Shown: positions 26,793 to 35,647 of the stretch, piece by piece | Numbering within the stretch: the first letter of the stretch is position 1 | Layout: every line of letters starts with the position of its first letter | NCBI RefSeq assembly: GCF_000467125.1 | Contig: NZ_BATJ01000007.1 | Coordinates: forward strand, 1 to 64,000 | From: Vibrio proteolyticus NBRC 13287 | GTDB lineage: Bacteria; Pseudomonadota; Gammaproteobacteria; Enterobacterales; Vibrionaceae | Reading direction: 5' to 3' | Length of the DNA stretch: 64,000 nucleotides | Program-made: the position numbers and the translations under genes | The notes under the pieces: generated by a model | What the model saw: only the letters and a program-made list of their open reading frames with translations | Told to the model about the DNA's origin: nothing | Database searches by the model: none

Positions 26793-27119
26793 ATGCGTAT
26801 TGCACTACTCGCCTTGAGTGCGATGGCTGCGCTATCCGCTAGTGCCGATGATATTGTGATGGCCGATATGGAACTGTCCGAAGCAGTCATGGACAGTTCC
26901 AGAGGCGGCCAATATTACATCGACATCGAGAATGTAACAGCGTCCTCTGAAATTAATGGGGTGAGTGCTGGCAACATTGCGAATAACACTGTGACCGGGA
27001 ACAACATACTTTCAGCGGGTGCGCTGGCGGAAAGCTCGGGAATCAACAGTGTGATTCAAAATAGTGGCAACAACGTGCTGATACAAAACTCAACGGTCGT
27101 AAACCTGACACTCAAGTGA
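26793..27119 (+). CDS. Small secreted fibre-like protein (Fap minor subunit candidate)
   Basis: 108 residues with a Sec signal peptide (residues 1-18, ending SASA-DD). The mature N-terminus has the short motif DMELSEAVMDSSRGG, and the C-terminal half contains ASSEINGVSAGNIANN and GINSVIQNSGNNVLIQN. The latter aligns closely with the block GISTVAQNAGNNSLIQQ of the preceding protein. Such spaced Gln/Asn repeats are typical of amyloid strands. By analogy with FapB it may nucleate fibres. It starts 25 bases after the preceding stop and ends 1 base before the C39 peptidase gene, so all are in one operon. Confidence 0.65.
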   Translation: MRIALLALSAMAALSASADDIVMADMELSEAVMDSSRGGQYYIDIENVTASSEINGVSAGNIANNTVTGNNILSAGALAESSGINSVIQNSGNNVLIQNSTVVNLTLK

Positions 27120-27120
27120 T

Positions 27121-27798
27121 ATGAACATTTGGCGTTACTCAATTTGGCCGATGCTGATGCTGTCAGCATCTGCCTATTCTCTGGACTTTCTCCCCAGTCG
27201 CGGACAATACACCGTGCCGGTAAAAAGCTACAAAGAAATGCTGTTTGGTGATGTCTTTCGTCAACAGTACGACTTTAGTTGTGGCTCGGCGGCATTGGCT
27301 TCTCTATTGACATTCCATTACGAGACACCTTCCTCCGAACAGGATATCTTCAAAGTGATGTTCGACCATGGCGATCGCACTTTGATCGAAAAGCAAGGGT
27401 TTTCTCTATTGGATATGAAAAAGTATTTGGAGTCACTCGGTTTTCGTTCGGATGGGTTCAGAATAGGGCTGGATAAAATCCGTGACGTAGGGGTGCCCGG
27501 CATTACGCTGGTGAACTTCGACGGCTACCTGCATTTTGTGGTGATAAAGGGAATGAACTCAGAATCCGTGATCCTGGGCGATCCGTCCAGAGGGACCATG
27601 AAGATGAGTATTGAACGTTTTAAGCAGCATTATCAGGGAGTGATTCTGTTGATTCGCACTCATGCTGAAGTGGGGCGTTCCAATTTCATTACCAGTGACG
27701 AATACGCGATCTACACGCCGTCACCACTCGACACAGGTGTGCATAGGGAGTCACTAGGCATTTTCAGCATCACCTTACCAGAAGCGGGTGAGTATTAG
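27121..27798 (+). CDS. C39-family peptidase, FapD-like
   Basis: 225 residues, the size recalled for FapD. A Sec signal or anchor is present at residues 1-20. The peptidase C39 triad is visible: Cys54 in YDFSCGSAAL, His138 in GYLHFVV and Asp154 in LGDPSRG. C39 enzymes cut at double-glycine-like leader sites. In fap operons FapD is a periplasmic protease required for fibre production. No ABC exporter domain is attached or nearby, as expected for the Fap rather than the bacteriocin setting. The mature substrates upstream contain RGG or GG motifs that could be cut sites (inference). ATG 27121 directly follows the previous stop. Confidence 0.82.
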   Translation: MNIWRYSIWPMLMLSASAYSLDFLPSRGQYTVPVKSYKEMLFGDVFRQQYDFSCGSAALASLLTFHYETPSSEQDIFKVMFDHGDRTLIEKQGFSLLDMKKYLESLGFRSDGFRIGLDKIRDVGVPGITLVNFDGYLHFVVIKGMNSESVILGDPSRGTMKMSIERFKQHYQGVILLIRTHAEVGRSNFITSDEYAIYTPSPLDTGVHRESLGIFSITLPEAGEY

Positions 27799-27815
27799 CC
27801 ATTGAGGACAGCGAC

Positions 27816-28439
27816 ATGAGATATTGGAAAATACTCAGTGGATTGTCTGTACTACTGTCAACCATGCCCGCGTATGCCAGTGAGTTTTATGCGGATGTCT
27901 TGATGGAGGAAGGAACCCACCTTACCCCGGTGGCGAGCGATACACTCTCGTCATATCGAGGCGGATTCAGGCTGAAGAACGATTACGTAATCAACATCGG
28001 CCTGAGTATCACAACGTCGATAAATGGAATGACGTTGTTTAATACCCGTATTGCTCACCTGATGATTCAAAACGGTAACTTAAAGCGTGTACCGACACCC
28101 AAAACACCCGACTCTCGTGTTGAGGGCCCGGACGTGTCGTCCGGCGGCGTGGTTAACGTTGTTCAGGTAGGAGAGGGCAACAGTGTCGAAGAGGCTCCGG
28201 TTGTGCCTGTTGTCGAGTCAATCACCAACCCTGCGATGCCGATTGACTCCGGTACGGGAAATACGACACCTACAGTCGTCAACACCAGTACGATCACCAA
28301 TATTATCCAGAATACACTGGATAACAGCGTGCTCGGGTTAAATACTGTGGTGGATATTGATGCCCAGGTAGGCGACGTCATCAAACAGATTCAGGTGAAT
28401 CAAAAGTTGGATGACGCCATCCTTTCAAGCTTCTACTGA
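27816..28439 (+). CDS. Secreted accessory protein of the Fap-like locus (FapE-like candidate)
   Basis: 207 residues with a Sec signal peptide (1-21, ending AYA-SE). The mature N-terminus has SDTLSSYRGGFRLKNDYVINIG, broken only by listing; an RGGF element is also present in the 108-residue protein as SSRGG. The middle is Pro/Thr/Val-rich and contains VVNVVQVGEGN and TNIIQNTLDNS, weak versions of the Gln/Asn amyloid-like repeat. By position after a C39 peptidase it corresponds to FapE, a minor extracellular fibre component. Direct similarity is not strong enough to be sure. Its TGA directly abuts the stop of the convergent outer-membrane protein gene. Confidence 0.62.
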   Translation: MRYWKILSGLSVLLSTMPAYASEFYADVLMEEGTHLTPVASDTLSSYRGGFRLKNDYVINIGLSITTSINGMTLFNTRIAHLMIQNGNLKRVPTPKTPDSRVEGPDVSSGGVVNVVQVGEGNSVEEAPVVPVVESITNPAMPIDSGTGNTTPTVVNTSTITNIIQNTLDNSVLGLNTVVDIDAQVGDVIKQIQVNQKLDDAILSSFY

Positions 28440-29435
28440 TCAGAACGTAAATGGCACCCTCACTGTTAATTGAAAGTCGGGGGTGTCTTCTGTCAATCCC
28501 GCCTGCGCATTCACATTCAGTGAGGTCTTGGGACTAAAAGCGTAATTCACACCAAAGTTAATGGTGTCGAGCTGCAGCATCTTCGCATCGTCATTTTCGC
28601 TACCGTCTATCTTACTTTTCAGTATGGTTTTATGACTTAAACCCAGTGTAAAGGAGAGATCTGGGTTGATGGCAAAACCGAGCCCGGCGCCGAGTGCAAT
28701 GGTGTCACCAAGATCCACTTCAACTCGGGTTCCGTTAACCGAGACATCATCTTTAAAGTTGTAGATGTAACTGAGACTGGCGAACAGAACGGCAGGGTCG
28801 GATGGATACAACATGGAGATAGATGGTTCAACACTCCAGAATCCGGAGCCAGTAGGCACTTCTTTAAACGTATTGTCGTTGGGATCGATGTCGACCTCAT
28901 AAGGGGATTTGCCAGTGTCCGATTTAACGGTTAATCCTCCGACCCAGTAGGGCGTGCTATTAAAGTTGAATTGATGCCGCACTGCCAGTTCGATGTCGCC
29001 CAATCCACCACCATCTAATGTGGTATTGATGGTGTTGTCAGCGGCTCCGTCTTGAATTGGGCGCGTGGAGACCTGATCGTTTCGATAGACATACGGCAAG
29101 CGGATCTCAATTTCAGTATCGTCAAACAAGCCGTAACGGGCCGATAAGCCGGCAGTAATGGTTGTACGATCGGAATCAGAGACTTCTATTCGACCGACCA
29201 GAAGAGTAGGAAGAATGGTGTAACCAACGACGGAGACTTTGTTGGAAGAGTTTTGTGTGTAGCTTAATGACGCATCAAACGCGAATTGGCCCTTTGGGGT
29301 CAGGACGCCGGAACGGACAAAAACGTCGTTAACCGTTTGAGGGCGTTTGGCAATGTCAGACTCTTCGGCTGCCAGTGACGAGGCAGAAAAACAAAGCAGA
29401 GGGAGTACATATATTGTTTTCGTTGTCCTTAACAT
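28440..29435 (-). CDS. Outer-membrane beta-barrel, FapF-like secretion pore candidate
   Basis: 331 residues with a Sec signal peptide (1-22, ending SLA-AE). The rest is built of amphipathic strands and ends with the aromatic F expected of outer-membrane barrels (VRVPFTF). The segments RSGVLTPKGQFAFDASLSYT and VGYTILPTLLVG and the ARYGLFDDTEIEIRLPYVYR stretch resemble the barrel part of FapF and its phenol-degradation MetA-like relatives. The N-terminal trimerising coiled coil of Pseudomonas FapF is missing, which explains the shorter length. It faces the fibre genes instead of lying in the same operon. Ribosome site AAGG lies upstream of ATG 29435. Confidence 0.75.
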   Translation of the reverse strand: MLRTTKTIYVLPLLCFSASSLAAEESDIAKRPQTVNDVFVRSGVLTPKGQFAFDASLSYTQNSSNKVSVVGYTILPTLLVGRIEVSDSDRTTITAGLSARYGLFDDTEIEIRLPYVYRNDQVSTRPIQDGAADNTINTTLDGGGLGDIELAVRHQFNFNSTPYWVGGLTVKSDTGKSPYEVDIDPNDNTFKEVPTGSGFWSVEPSISMLYPSDPAVLFASLSYIYNFKDDVSVNGTRVEVDLGDTIALGAGLGFAINPDLSFTLGLSHKTILKSKIDGSENDDAKMLQLDTINFGVNYAFSPKTSLNVNAQAGLTEDTPDFQLTVRVPFTF

Positions 29436-29574
29436 AACTTAGCCTTATGAGGTTGTGAGGTCACACTTAAACTTAGTTACAGCAAGGTGGAAATACACTT
29501 CACCTATTAGTTTTGTTGTATATGGATTCTCAAAAAATAGAAGCAAATTTGTCTTGAATATGAAGCATAAAAAA

Positions 29575-29592
29575 GCCCCCAGTGTTGGGGGC
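29575..29592 (-). terminator. Terminator of the chemoreceptor gene
   Basis: GCCCCCA (29575-29581) pairs with TGGGGGC (29586-29592) around GTGT. On the minus strand it is followed by TTTTTT (29569-29574), just past the end of the chemoreceptor gene. Confidence 0.85.
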
Positions 29593-29620
29593 CGAGGTTA
29601 GTTATCGTCGTGATATTTGG

Positions 29621-31390
29621 TTAGCTTTTGCTGGTGGTAAATTCTGCCACCGCCGCGTCCATATCCCGGGCCTGACGTGATACTTCATCCACCTCCACCA
29701 AGCACTGCTGAGCAGAGTGCATGTTGTTTTCCGAGATGGTATTGAGTTCGGTGATCGACTCACTGACCTGATTCATCACGATGCCTTGTTCTTCAATTGC
29801 AGACGCAATTCGCTCTGAGTTGGCCTGAATGTTTTCCATGTCGTGAATAATTTGGCTCAGGCTGTCATCGAGCTTCTGGGAAGCATCAAGTGTTTCATGG
29901 CCTTGCTGGTTACATTGATTGATGTCATCAACCACTTGAGACATTTGATGTTGAATCGCCGAAACCACCTTGGTGATTTCTTCTGTCGACTGATGTGTAC
30001 GGCTGGCAAGCGCACGCACTTCATCGGCCACCACGGCAAATCCGCGGCCTTGCTCACCAGCACGAGCCGCTTCAATTGCCGCGTTCAGTGCCAATAAATT
30101 AGTTTGCTCTGCAATATCCTGAATGATATTGACCGCGCCGCCAATTTGCGCCACATGATCATTAAGTGATGAGATCGAATTTTGGCTGTCTTCCAATGTG
30201 GCAGACAGTTGGCCGATATTGCTTACGGTGGACTCGACGACCGTTCGGCCATTCTGAGCGTTCACAGACGCCTGCTGGACACCTTCGACCGCAACTGACG
30301 TGCTTTCAGATATCTCGCTGATGGTCGCGACCATTTCCTGAACGGCTGTTGCCATGGATGTGGTGTGATCAGCCTGAATGTGGAACTGTTCAATCACACT
30401 CTGCAACTCACCGTGCATAGTTTCGGTGTTGCTGGATAGCTGGCCCGCTTTCGTTTGAGTGCCCGAAATCAGTCCTTCCAGTTTTTCCAGCAAGCGGTTG
30501 AAGTAAGTGCCGATCGAAGCGAGTTCATCTTTCCCTTTTAGGTTAGCACGCATGCCGACGTTGTTGGTTCGGGCGATTTCCTGAATGGTATTGAGCAGAA
30601 ACGCAACCTGAAGGTTGATGGAGCGCGAGATCCAGTAAATGAAACCTGCGATAAGTACCACGATAATACCGACAATCGCTGTTTTCATCGTCGATACTTG
30701 TTGGTTATTCGCGTCAATTTGCTCATTCAGCTTGGTAGAAAAGTCGCTGAACTGCTTTTCTACCGAGTGCGATCGGGTACGTGCTTCTCCGAGCAAGCCC
30801 TGGTCATATTTGAGGCCAATCACTTGTTTTTGCGCAACCAGTGCATTTGCTGTTTTCAGAAATTGTGGGGCTGGGACGTCGGTCAACAATTGAGCGTCCA
30901 GCTCTCCAGCTTCCACTTTTTCATCAAATTCAAAGAGCTTGACCAGGTCTTCGCTGCCAAGTCGTGATTCCAGTGCTGAGAAAGCCGTATAGTAGTCATT
31001 TCTGAGTGCTTGATCCGCCTTCAGGCCCAGCGTTTGATACCCGGCCACCAACTGCTGAAAACTTTTTTGGTAGGAAAGGATATCAGTACGCAGTTGTTGA
31101 CTGGATGGCAACTTGTGTTCACTCAGTAACCCAGAAAGTTCACTTTCAAGGCTTAAAAACGTGGTAATATTTTTTTCGAATTTATCCAGATATTTGGCGT
31201 CGTGGCGAAGCAGGAAGTCTTTTTCATTACGACGAAGATTGAGAAGACGAATTTCTAATTTGTCGACAAGTTGAGTGGCTTGGCTCAGTTCTCCGGTGGT
31301 TTGAGTGAAGTGGGTTGTAGCTCCCACGAGAAACGCAATTCCCAAAATAGCAATCACACCCAATGAATACAACTTTTGCTTAATATTCAT
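29621..31390 (-). CDS. Methyl-accepting chemotaxis protein with helical bimodular sensor
   Basis: 589 residues. Order: a membrane helix (about 8-27), a long all-helical periplasmic domain (about 30-255) with the [13 protein letters not shown] signature of the HBM (helical bimodular) family, a second membrane helix (about 245-265), HAMP (about 268-320) and a cytoplasmic signalling domain. The hairpin tip reads [20 protein letters not shown] followed by [10 protein letters not shown]. There is no C-terminal CheR-docking pentapeptide. HBM receptors characterised in Pseudomonas detect TCA-cycle acids, and the neighbouring TRAP system for an organic acid makes that plausible here. It is a single-gene unit. 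Confidence 0.93.
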   Translation of the reverse strand: MNIKQKLYSLGVIAILGIAFLVGATTHFTQTTGELSQATQLVDKLEIRLLNLRRNEKDFLLRHDAKYLDKFEKNITTFLSLESELSGLLSEHKLPSSQQLRTDILSYQKSFQQLVAGYQTLGLKADQALRNDYYTAFSALESRLGSEDLVKLFEFDEKVEAGELDAQLLTDVPAPQFLKTANALVAQKQVIGLKYDQGLLGEARTRSHSVEKQFSDFSTKLNEQIDANNQQVSTMKTAIVGIIVVLIAGFIYWISRSINLQVAFLLNTIQEIARTNNVGMRANLKGKDELASIGTYFNRLLEKLEGLISGTQTKAGQLSSNTETMHGELQSVIEQFHIQADHTTSMATAVQEMVATISEISESTSVAVEGVQQASVNAQNGRTVVESTVSNIGQLSATLEDSQNSISSLNDHVAQIGGAVNIIQDIAEQTNLLALNAAIEAARAGEQGRGFAVVADEVRALASRTHQSTEEITKVVSAIQHQMSQVVDDINQCNQQGHETLDASQKLDDSLSQIIHDMENIQANSERIASAIEEQGIVMNQVSESITELNTISENNMHSAQQCLVEVDEVSRQARDMDAAVAEFTTSKS

Positions 31391-31612
31391 GAGATTACCT
31401 TAAGTCTGATGAAAGAATATCTGACGTGAATTATTATGTTTTTTGATGATACTACGCACTATTCATGGTTCTATCAATATATGCTGTGCTGAAAAATAAC
31501 TTTAGCACCATATGTAATTGTATTATCTGGTACTTTTGTGTAATAAAAAACTACAGAAATATGACAATTGTTCCAGAATGCCAAATTTAACAATAAACCG
31601 ACGGGAGATAAC

Positions 31613-32224
31613 ATGACCCTCGAACTTGCCAAATACAAAGGCCTTATTTTTGATATGGATGGCACGCTGCTTGATACCATGCCTGCGCACCTCGCTGCGT
31701 GGGCTAAAACCGCCGAGCATTTTCAGTTTCCCTTTGATCAAGTATGGCTGCACAGTTTGGGTGGTATGCCGAGCTTTAAAATTGCGAATGAAATCAATCG
31801 TAAGTATCACATGAACCTGCTACCTAGTGAGGTCTCACGTTTCAAAATGGATGCTTTTGCCAGCATCAATACGCCCCCGGCGCTCATTGCGTGTACGACT
31901 GAGATTCTGGAGCAGTATATGGGTCACAAAAAGATGGCAGTTGGCACTGGGAGCCAGAGGGAGAGCGCGCTGCGTCTGCTCGACAATGCCCGCCTACTGG
32001 ACAAGCTGCAAGTCGTGGTGTCTGCCACCGATGTGCAGGACCACAAGCCTTCGCCAGACACGTTTCTCCTTGCGGCTGAGAAATTAGGCCTCAAAGCGAG
32101 TGACTGCGTTGTGTTTGAAGACACGGAACTGGGCAAAAGCGCAGCCCATAACGCAGGTATGGACTGCTTCATGGTAGAAAACGAACAACTGGTGTTTTAT
32201 CCGGTGTCGCAATCGATCCTATAG
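31613..32224 (+). CDS. yqaB: HAD-family sugar-phosphate phosphatase, YqaB-like
   Basis: 203 residues from ATG 31613 (GGGAGA ribosome site). HAD motif I is DMDGTLLDT (about residues 14-22), motif II lies in VGTGSQRES, motif III is the Lys of HKPSPDTF and motif IV is FEDTELG. The small helical cap with HLAAWAKTAEHF is of the beta-phosphoglucomutase/YqaB type. E. coli YqaB hydrolyses fructose-1-phosphate and related sugar phosphates in the cytoplasm. The gene ends six bases from the convergent cupin gene. Confidence 0.88.
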   Translation: MTLELAKYKGLIFDMDGTLLDTMPAHLAAWAKTAEHFQFPFDQVWLHSLGGMPSFKIANEINRKYHMNLLPSEVSRFKMDAFASINTPPALIACTTEILEQYMGHKKMAVGTGSQRESALRLLDNARLLDKLQVVVSATDVQDHKPSPDTFLLAAEKLGLKASDCVVFEDTELGKSAAHNAGMDCFMVENEQLVFYPVSQSIL

Positions 32225-32230
32225 AAGTCG

Positions 32231-32707
32231 TTAGGCTTCTCGGGTTAGGGTTAAGATCACGTCGCGATGTTGAGGATAGCGATTGAGTAAGCCATTCCGA
32301 TCGTAAAGCGTGAAATCCTCAAATGTAAAACCAGGTGATACCATGCAGCCAACGAGCGAGAAGCCAGGCTGATTCATCGCAGAACCAAAAACATATCCTT
32401 TCGGTACGAGTACCTGAGGCTGTTCACCGCGTTCAATATCCAGACCGAGTTGCTGAGTGGTCAGTTGCCCCTCTGGATCAATCATATAAATAGTCAGCGA
32501 CTCTCCTGCATGGAAATACCACATTTCATCGGCGGTCAGTTGGTGAAAATGAGAGACTTCTCCGGTACGCAGCAAAAAGTAAATGCTGCTCCAGAGTGGG
32601 CGGTTTTCATCAAACGGTGTGTCGGAACGAAACGATGAGCAGTAATAGCCGCCCTCTACGTGTGGTTGAAGATTAAGATGGTCTATGAAGTATTCGGCGC
32701 TTTGCAT
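32231..32707 (-). CDS. Cupin-fold protein (DUF985-like)
   Basis: 158 residues from ATG 32707; a longer open frame to 32962 runs over the nas regulatory region and is rejected. The core HVEGGYYCSSFRS, the SIYFLLRTGEVSHFHQL strand pair, DEMWYFHAGESL and a Gly-rich end are typical of the DUF985 cupins. His and Glu residues in SHFHQL and DEMWYFH could bind a metal. Molecular function is unknown for this family. It is convergent with the HAD gene and divergent from the nitrate assimilation operon. Confidence 0.85.
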   Translation of the reverse strand: MQSAEYFIDHLNLQPHVEGGYYCSSFRSDTPFDENRPLWSSIYFLLRTGEVSHFHQLTADEMWYFHAGESLTIYMIDPEGQLTTQQLGLDIERGEQPQVLVPKGYVFGSAMNQPGFSLVGCMVSPGFTFEDFTLYDRNGLLNRYPQHRDVILTLTREA

Positions 32708-32800
32708 GTGGCAGTTCTCTTTTAGATACAAGATTATACTGAGAAGTTTACCTGAGACTGACGCGCTCACACAGAGCGTATGCACAAAAGGTGACAGGCA

Positions 32801-32836
32801 CACCAAATCGGTGAAGATGGTGAACCAAGTTGGTGC
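32801..32836. promoter_or_regulatory. Two NtrC-like enhancer boxes upstream of nasA
   Basis: CACCAAATCGGTG (32801-32813) and GAACCAAGTTGGTGC (32822-32836) match the NtrC core CACC-N5-GGTG, the second with one mismatch. Their centres are 22 bases apart (two helical turns) and lie about 105-130 bases upstream of the predicted transcription start, a standard arrangement for cooperative NtrC binding. Confidence 0.65.
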
Positions 32837-32909
32837 GTGCTCTTTAACTTGTGTGGAGTTGATTTTATTAACTTTATGAAATATTTGAAAATTATAATAG
32901 AGAATAGGT

Positions 32910-32925
32910 TGGCAATCATTTTGCT
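32910..32925 (+). promoter_or_regulatory. Sigma-54 promoter of the nasA operon
   Basis: TGGCAATCATTTTGCT fits the -24/-12 consensus with correct spacing. The predicted transcription start near 32936 would give a leader of about 100 bases that begins just ahead of the hairpins at 32942-33015. Confidence 0.8.
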
Positions 32926-32941
32926 TTAACCTATTTAACAA

Positions 32942-33015
32942 TGAACTCGTACTGCAGTTCACTACACCGACGTCACAGGCAACGAAGCCTCTCCGTTAAG
33001 GAGGGGCTTTTTTTT
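32942..33015 (+). ncRNA. ANTAR-type attenuator leader of nasA with intrinsic terminator
   Basis: Hairpin P1: TGAACT (32942-32947) with AGTTCA (32956-32961), 8-base loop. Hairpin P2: AGGC (32977-32980) with GCCT (32987-32990) around the hexaloop AACGAA, which has the A at position 1 and G at position 4 required for ANTAR binding. The right arm of P2 is the left arm of a 10-bp terminator (32985-32994 with 33000-33009) followed by eight Ts (33008-33015), so the two are mutually exclusive. A terminator between a promoter and its own first gene is diagnostic of attenuation. P1 lacks the ideal hexaloop. Confidence 0.75.
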
Positions 33016-33037
33016 GCCTCAGAGAAAGGAATCGAGC

Positions 33038-35647
33038 ATGACACAACAAATAATCCATTCGACCTGCCCGTATTGCGGCGTGGGCTGCGGAGTGACGATA
33101 CAACAACAAGGCATTAAAGGTGACACTGACCATCCTGCCAATCAGGGCGCACTTTGTGTGAAAGGTTCGGCGCTGAAGGAGAGTCTCCAAATGCCGAGTC
33201 GTCTGCTGTATCCCAGGCTGAATGGTGTCGAGATCAACTGGTCTGATGCGATTGAGACCGTGCGTGAAAAGATCACGGATGCGATTAAACACTATGGCCC
33301 GGATTCTGTCGCGATGTACGTCTCGGGTCAGTTACTGACCGAGGATTACTATGTAGCCAATAAGTTCATGAAGGGGTTTGTCGGTTCTGCCAATATTGAT
33401 ACGAACTCAAGGTTGTGCATGTCCTCGGCGGTGGCTGCGCATTGTAAGGCTTTTGGTGAAGATGTCGTGCCAGTGAGTTACGACGATTTGGACAAGGCGG
33501 ATTTAATTGTTATCACCGGCGCCAACACTGCCTGGACTCATCCGGTGATTTTTCGTCGAATTCAACAAGCGCGTGAACAAAATCCTAACCTCAAACTGGT
33601 GGTGATTGATCCCCGCCGCACCGTTACAGCGGAGCAAGCCGATTTACATATTCCGATCGGTAACGATGATGACGTCGCTCTGTTCAATGGGTTGTTACGC
33701 TACTGCTGCGATCATCAGGCGGTTGATGAAGCTTTTATTGCTGAGCATACGGAAGGCTTTGAAGCTTTGCTGGCCGAGGTTGAAAAAGCGCATTATCAGT
33801 TGGATGTGCTGAGTCAACAGTTGGGCGTGAGTGAGTCGATTCTCGGGACTTTCTTTCACTGGTTCGCATCGTCTCACGCTGCCATTACGTTGTTCTGCCA
33901 GGGAGTTAATCAATCCACATCGGGTGTCGACAAAGGCAATGCCATCATCAACCTGCACCTTGCAACCGGACAGATCAATCGTTGTGGCAGTGGTCCGTTT
34001 TCGATTACCGGTCAACCGAATGCGATGGGAGGACGCGAAGTTGGCGGTCTGGCGAATCAGTTGGCCGTGCACCGGGGATTTACTTCTGAAGACATCAGCG
34101 CTGTAGCGCAATTCTGGCAGGCACCCAATGTGGCAACCCAGCCGGGTCTGAAAGCGGTTGACCTGTTCAGCGCTGCAGAGCGAGGCGAGATCAAAGTGTT
34201 GTGGATTATGGCCACCAATCCGGCGGTATCGATGCCGGATAACCAGCAAGTACGACGCGCGTTAGAAAAGTGTGACTTTGTCATTGTGTCGGATATTACC
34301 GCGGACACTGATACCGCGCGTTACGCCGATCTGCTGCTACCGGCCTCTGGGTGGGGAGAAAAGCACGGGATGGTGACCAATTCAGAGCGGCGCCTTTCTC
34401 GCCAGCGACAATTTTTGCCAGCGCCTGGGGAAACCCGGCCTGACTGGTGGCAAATTGCACGAGTCGGCAGTGCTTTATGTGACTATTTGGGCGTCGCGGA
34501 TGCGTTTGATTATTCTACGCCCGCCCAGATCTTTCGTGAGTTTGCGGCGATGACCGGACTCAATAGCGGCACGCCGTTAAAGTTGGATTTATCACAGTTT
34601 GCGCACTTGAGCGACGAAGCGTACGACAATTGGCTTCCTTGGCAGTGGGGAGGCAATAAACCTTTTGGTGATCATCATTTTTCAACCGATACCGGCAAGG
34701 CTCGCTTTGCAGTGACCGTGCCCTGCGTGCGCCGGTCTGATTTGTGGTTAAACACGGGCCGTCAGCGTGACCAGTGGCATACTATGACTCGTACCGGACA
34801 CATTGCACAATTGAGCGCGTCTGAAGTGCAACCGACACTGTATCTAAATGCGCTGACAGCTGAAAGTTATGCCATCAAATCAGGTCAACTGGTCGAGCTT
34901 GAACAGGGCGATACTTCTATTCTGGCCATTGCGGAGTTGGACAATGCTCTGAGTGACCAGCAGTTGTTTATGTCCATGCACTGGGCGGGGCGCTATGGTG
35001 GCCAAAGCCAGATCAATGCTGTGGTGCAAGCATGCACGGATCAGCAGTCGGGGCAGCCCGCGTTTAAATCATCTTCAGTCAGCCTCAGTCAAGTAAAAGC
35101 GAAAACCTATGGCATGTATCTGGGAAGTCGGGCGGATTTTTCTCTGTGCACCTACGCATCACTGCAACAGGAACGCAACGGTCAGATATGGCGGTTTGTG
35201 GACAGGGAAGAGCGAAACATTGAGGATTTTCAACGTCAGCTCACTCAGCGTCGTTTGGTATTAGAATTAGAAACCGGCTGGCTGGGAATCGATTGCACCA
35301 TCCACGGCGAGCATCCTGAAGTGGCGGCTATTTTGATGTTGTCAGGTAAGCCGATCAAAACGGACTATCAAGCGCTGCTGTCGTTACTTGGGATGCCTCT
35401 TGATATCGGTCGACTATTGTCCATTTGTATGGCCACGCAGCAGGCAAAGCTGATCTGTAGCTGTTACCGTGTCACTGATTGGCAGATTAAGCGGGCGCTT
35501 GAGTCGAAAGAGTGTGTTGACCTGAAGCAGTTGCAGACGTTACTCAAATGCGGTACCAACTGTGGCTCCTGTTTACCGGAACTCAAACAATGGGTGCAAA
35601 CTTGTCAGACATCGCTTGTCACAAATGAAGAGGAGCGCCACGCATGA
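33038..35647 (+). CDS. nasA: Assimilatory nitrate reductase catalytic subunit NasA
   Basis: 869 residues from ATG 33038 (AAAGGA ribosome site). The N-terminal [4Fe-4S] motif is CPYCGVGCGV...CVKG. A molybdopterin oxidoreductase body follows (SRLCMSSAVAAHCKAFG, ITGANTAWTHPV, GQPNAMGGREVGGLANQL). A molybdopterin-dinucleotide-binding domain lies near 600-720. The last 60 residues form a BFD-like [2Fe-2S] domain (CSCYRVTDWQI...CGTNCGSCLPEL), present in only some NasA proteins. It reduces nitrate to nitrite in the cytoplasm. Overlap of 4 bases with the next gene (ATGA) shows coupling. No separate NADH-oxidising NasC-type subunit is present here. Confidence 0.95.
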   Translation: MTQQIIHSTCPYCGVGCGVTIQQQGIKGDTDHPANQGALCVKGSALKESLQMPSRLLYPRLNGVEINWSDAIETVREKITDAIKHYGPDSVAMYVSGQLLTEDYYVANKFMKGFVGSANIDTNSRLCMSSAVAAHCKAFGEDVVPVSYDDLDKADLIVITGANTAWTHPVIFRRIQQAREQNPNLKLVVIDPRRTVTAEQADLHIPIGNDDDVALFNGLLRYCCDHQAVDEAFIAEHTEGFEALLAEVEKAHYQLDVLSQQLGVSESILGTFFHWFASSHAAITLFCQGVNQSTSGVDKGNAIINLHLATGQINRCGSGPFSITGQPNAMGGREVGGLANQLAVHRGFTSEDISAVAQFWQAPNVATQPGLKAVDLFSAAERGEIKVLWIMATNPAVSMPDNQQVRRALEKCDFVIVSDITADTDTARYADLLLPASGWGEKHGMVTNSERRLSRQRQFLPAPGETRPDWWQIARVGSALCDYLGVADAFDYSTPAQIFREFAAMTGLNSGTPLKLDLSQFAHLSDEAYDNWLPWQWGGNKPFGDHHFSTDTGKARFAVTVPCVRRSDLWLNTGRQRDQWHTMTRTGHIAQLSASEVQPTLYLNALTAESYAIKSGQLVELEQGDTSILAIAELDNALSDQQLFMSMHWAGRYGGQSQINAVVQACTDQQSGQPAFKSSSVSLSQVKAKTYGMYLGSRADFSLCTYASLQQERNGQIWRFVDREERNIEDFQRQLTQRRLVLELETGWLGIDCTIHGEHPEVAAILMLSGKPIKTDYQALLSLLGMPLDIGRLLSICMATQQAKLICSCYRVTDWQIKRALESKECVDLKQLQTLLKCGTNCGSCLPELKQWVQTCQTSLVTNEEERHA

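Noticed and set aside
32708..32962. Upstream extension of the cupin reading frame
   Set aside because: It would run across the NtrC boxes and sigma-54 promoter of nasA; the internal ATG at 32707 begins the conserved domain.
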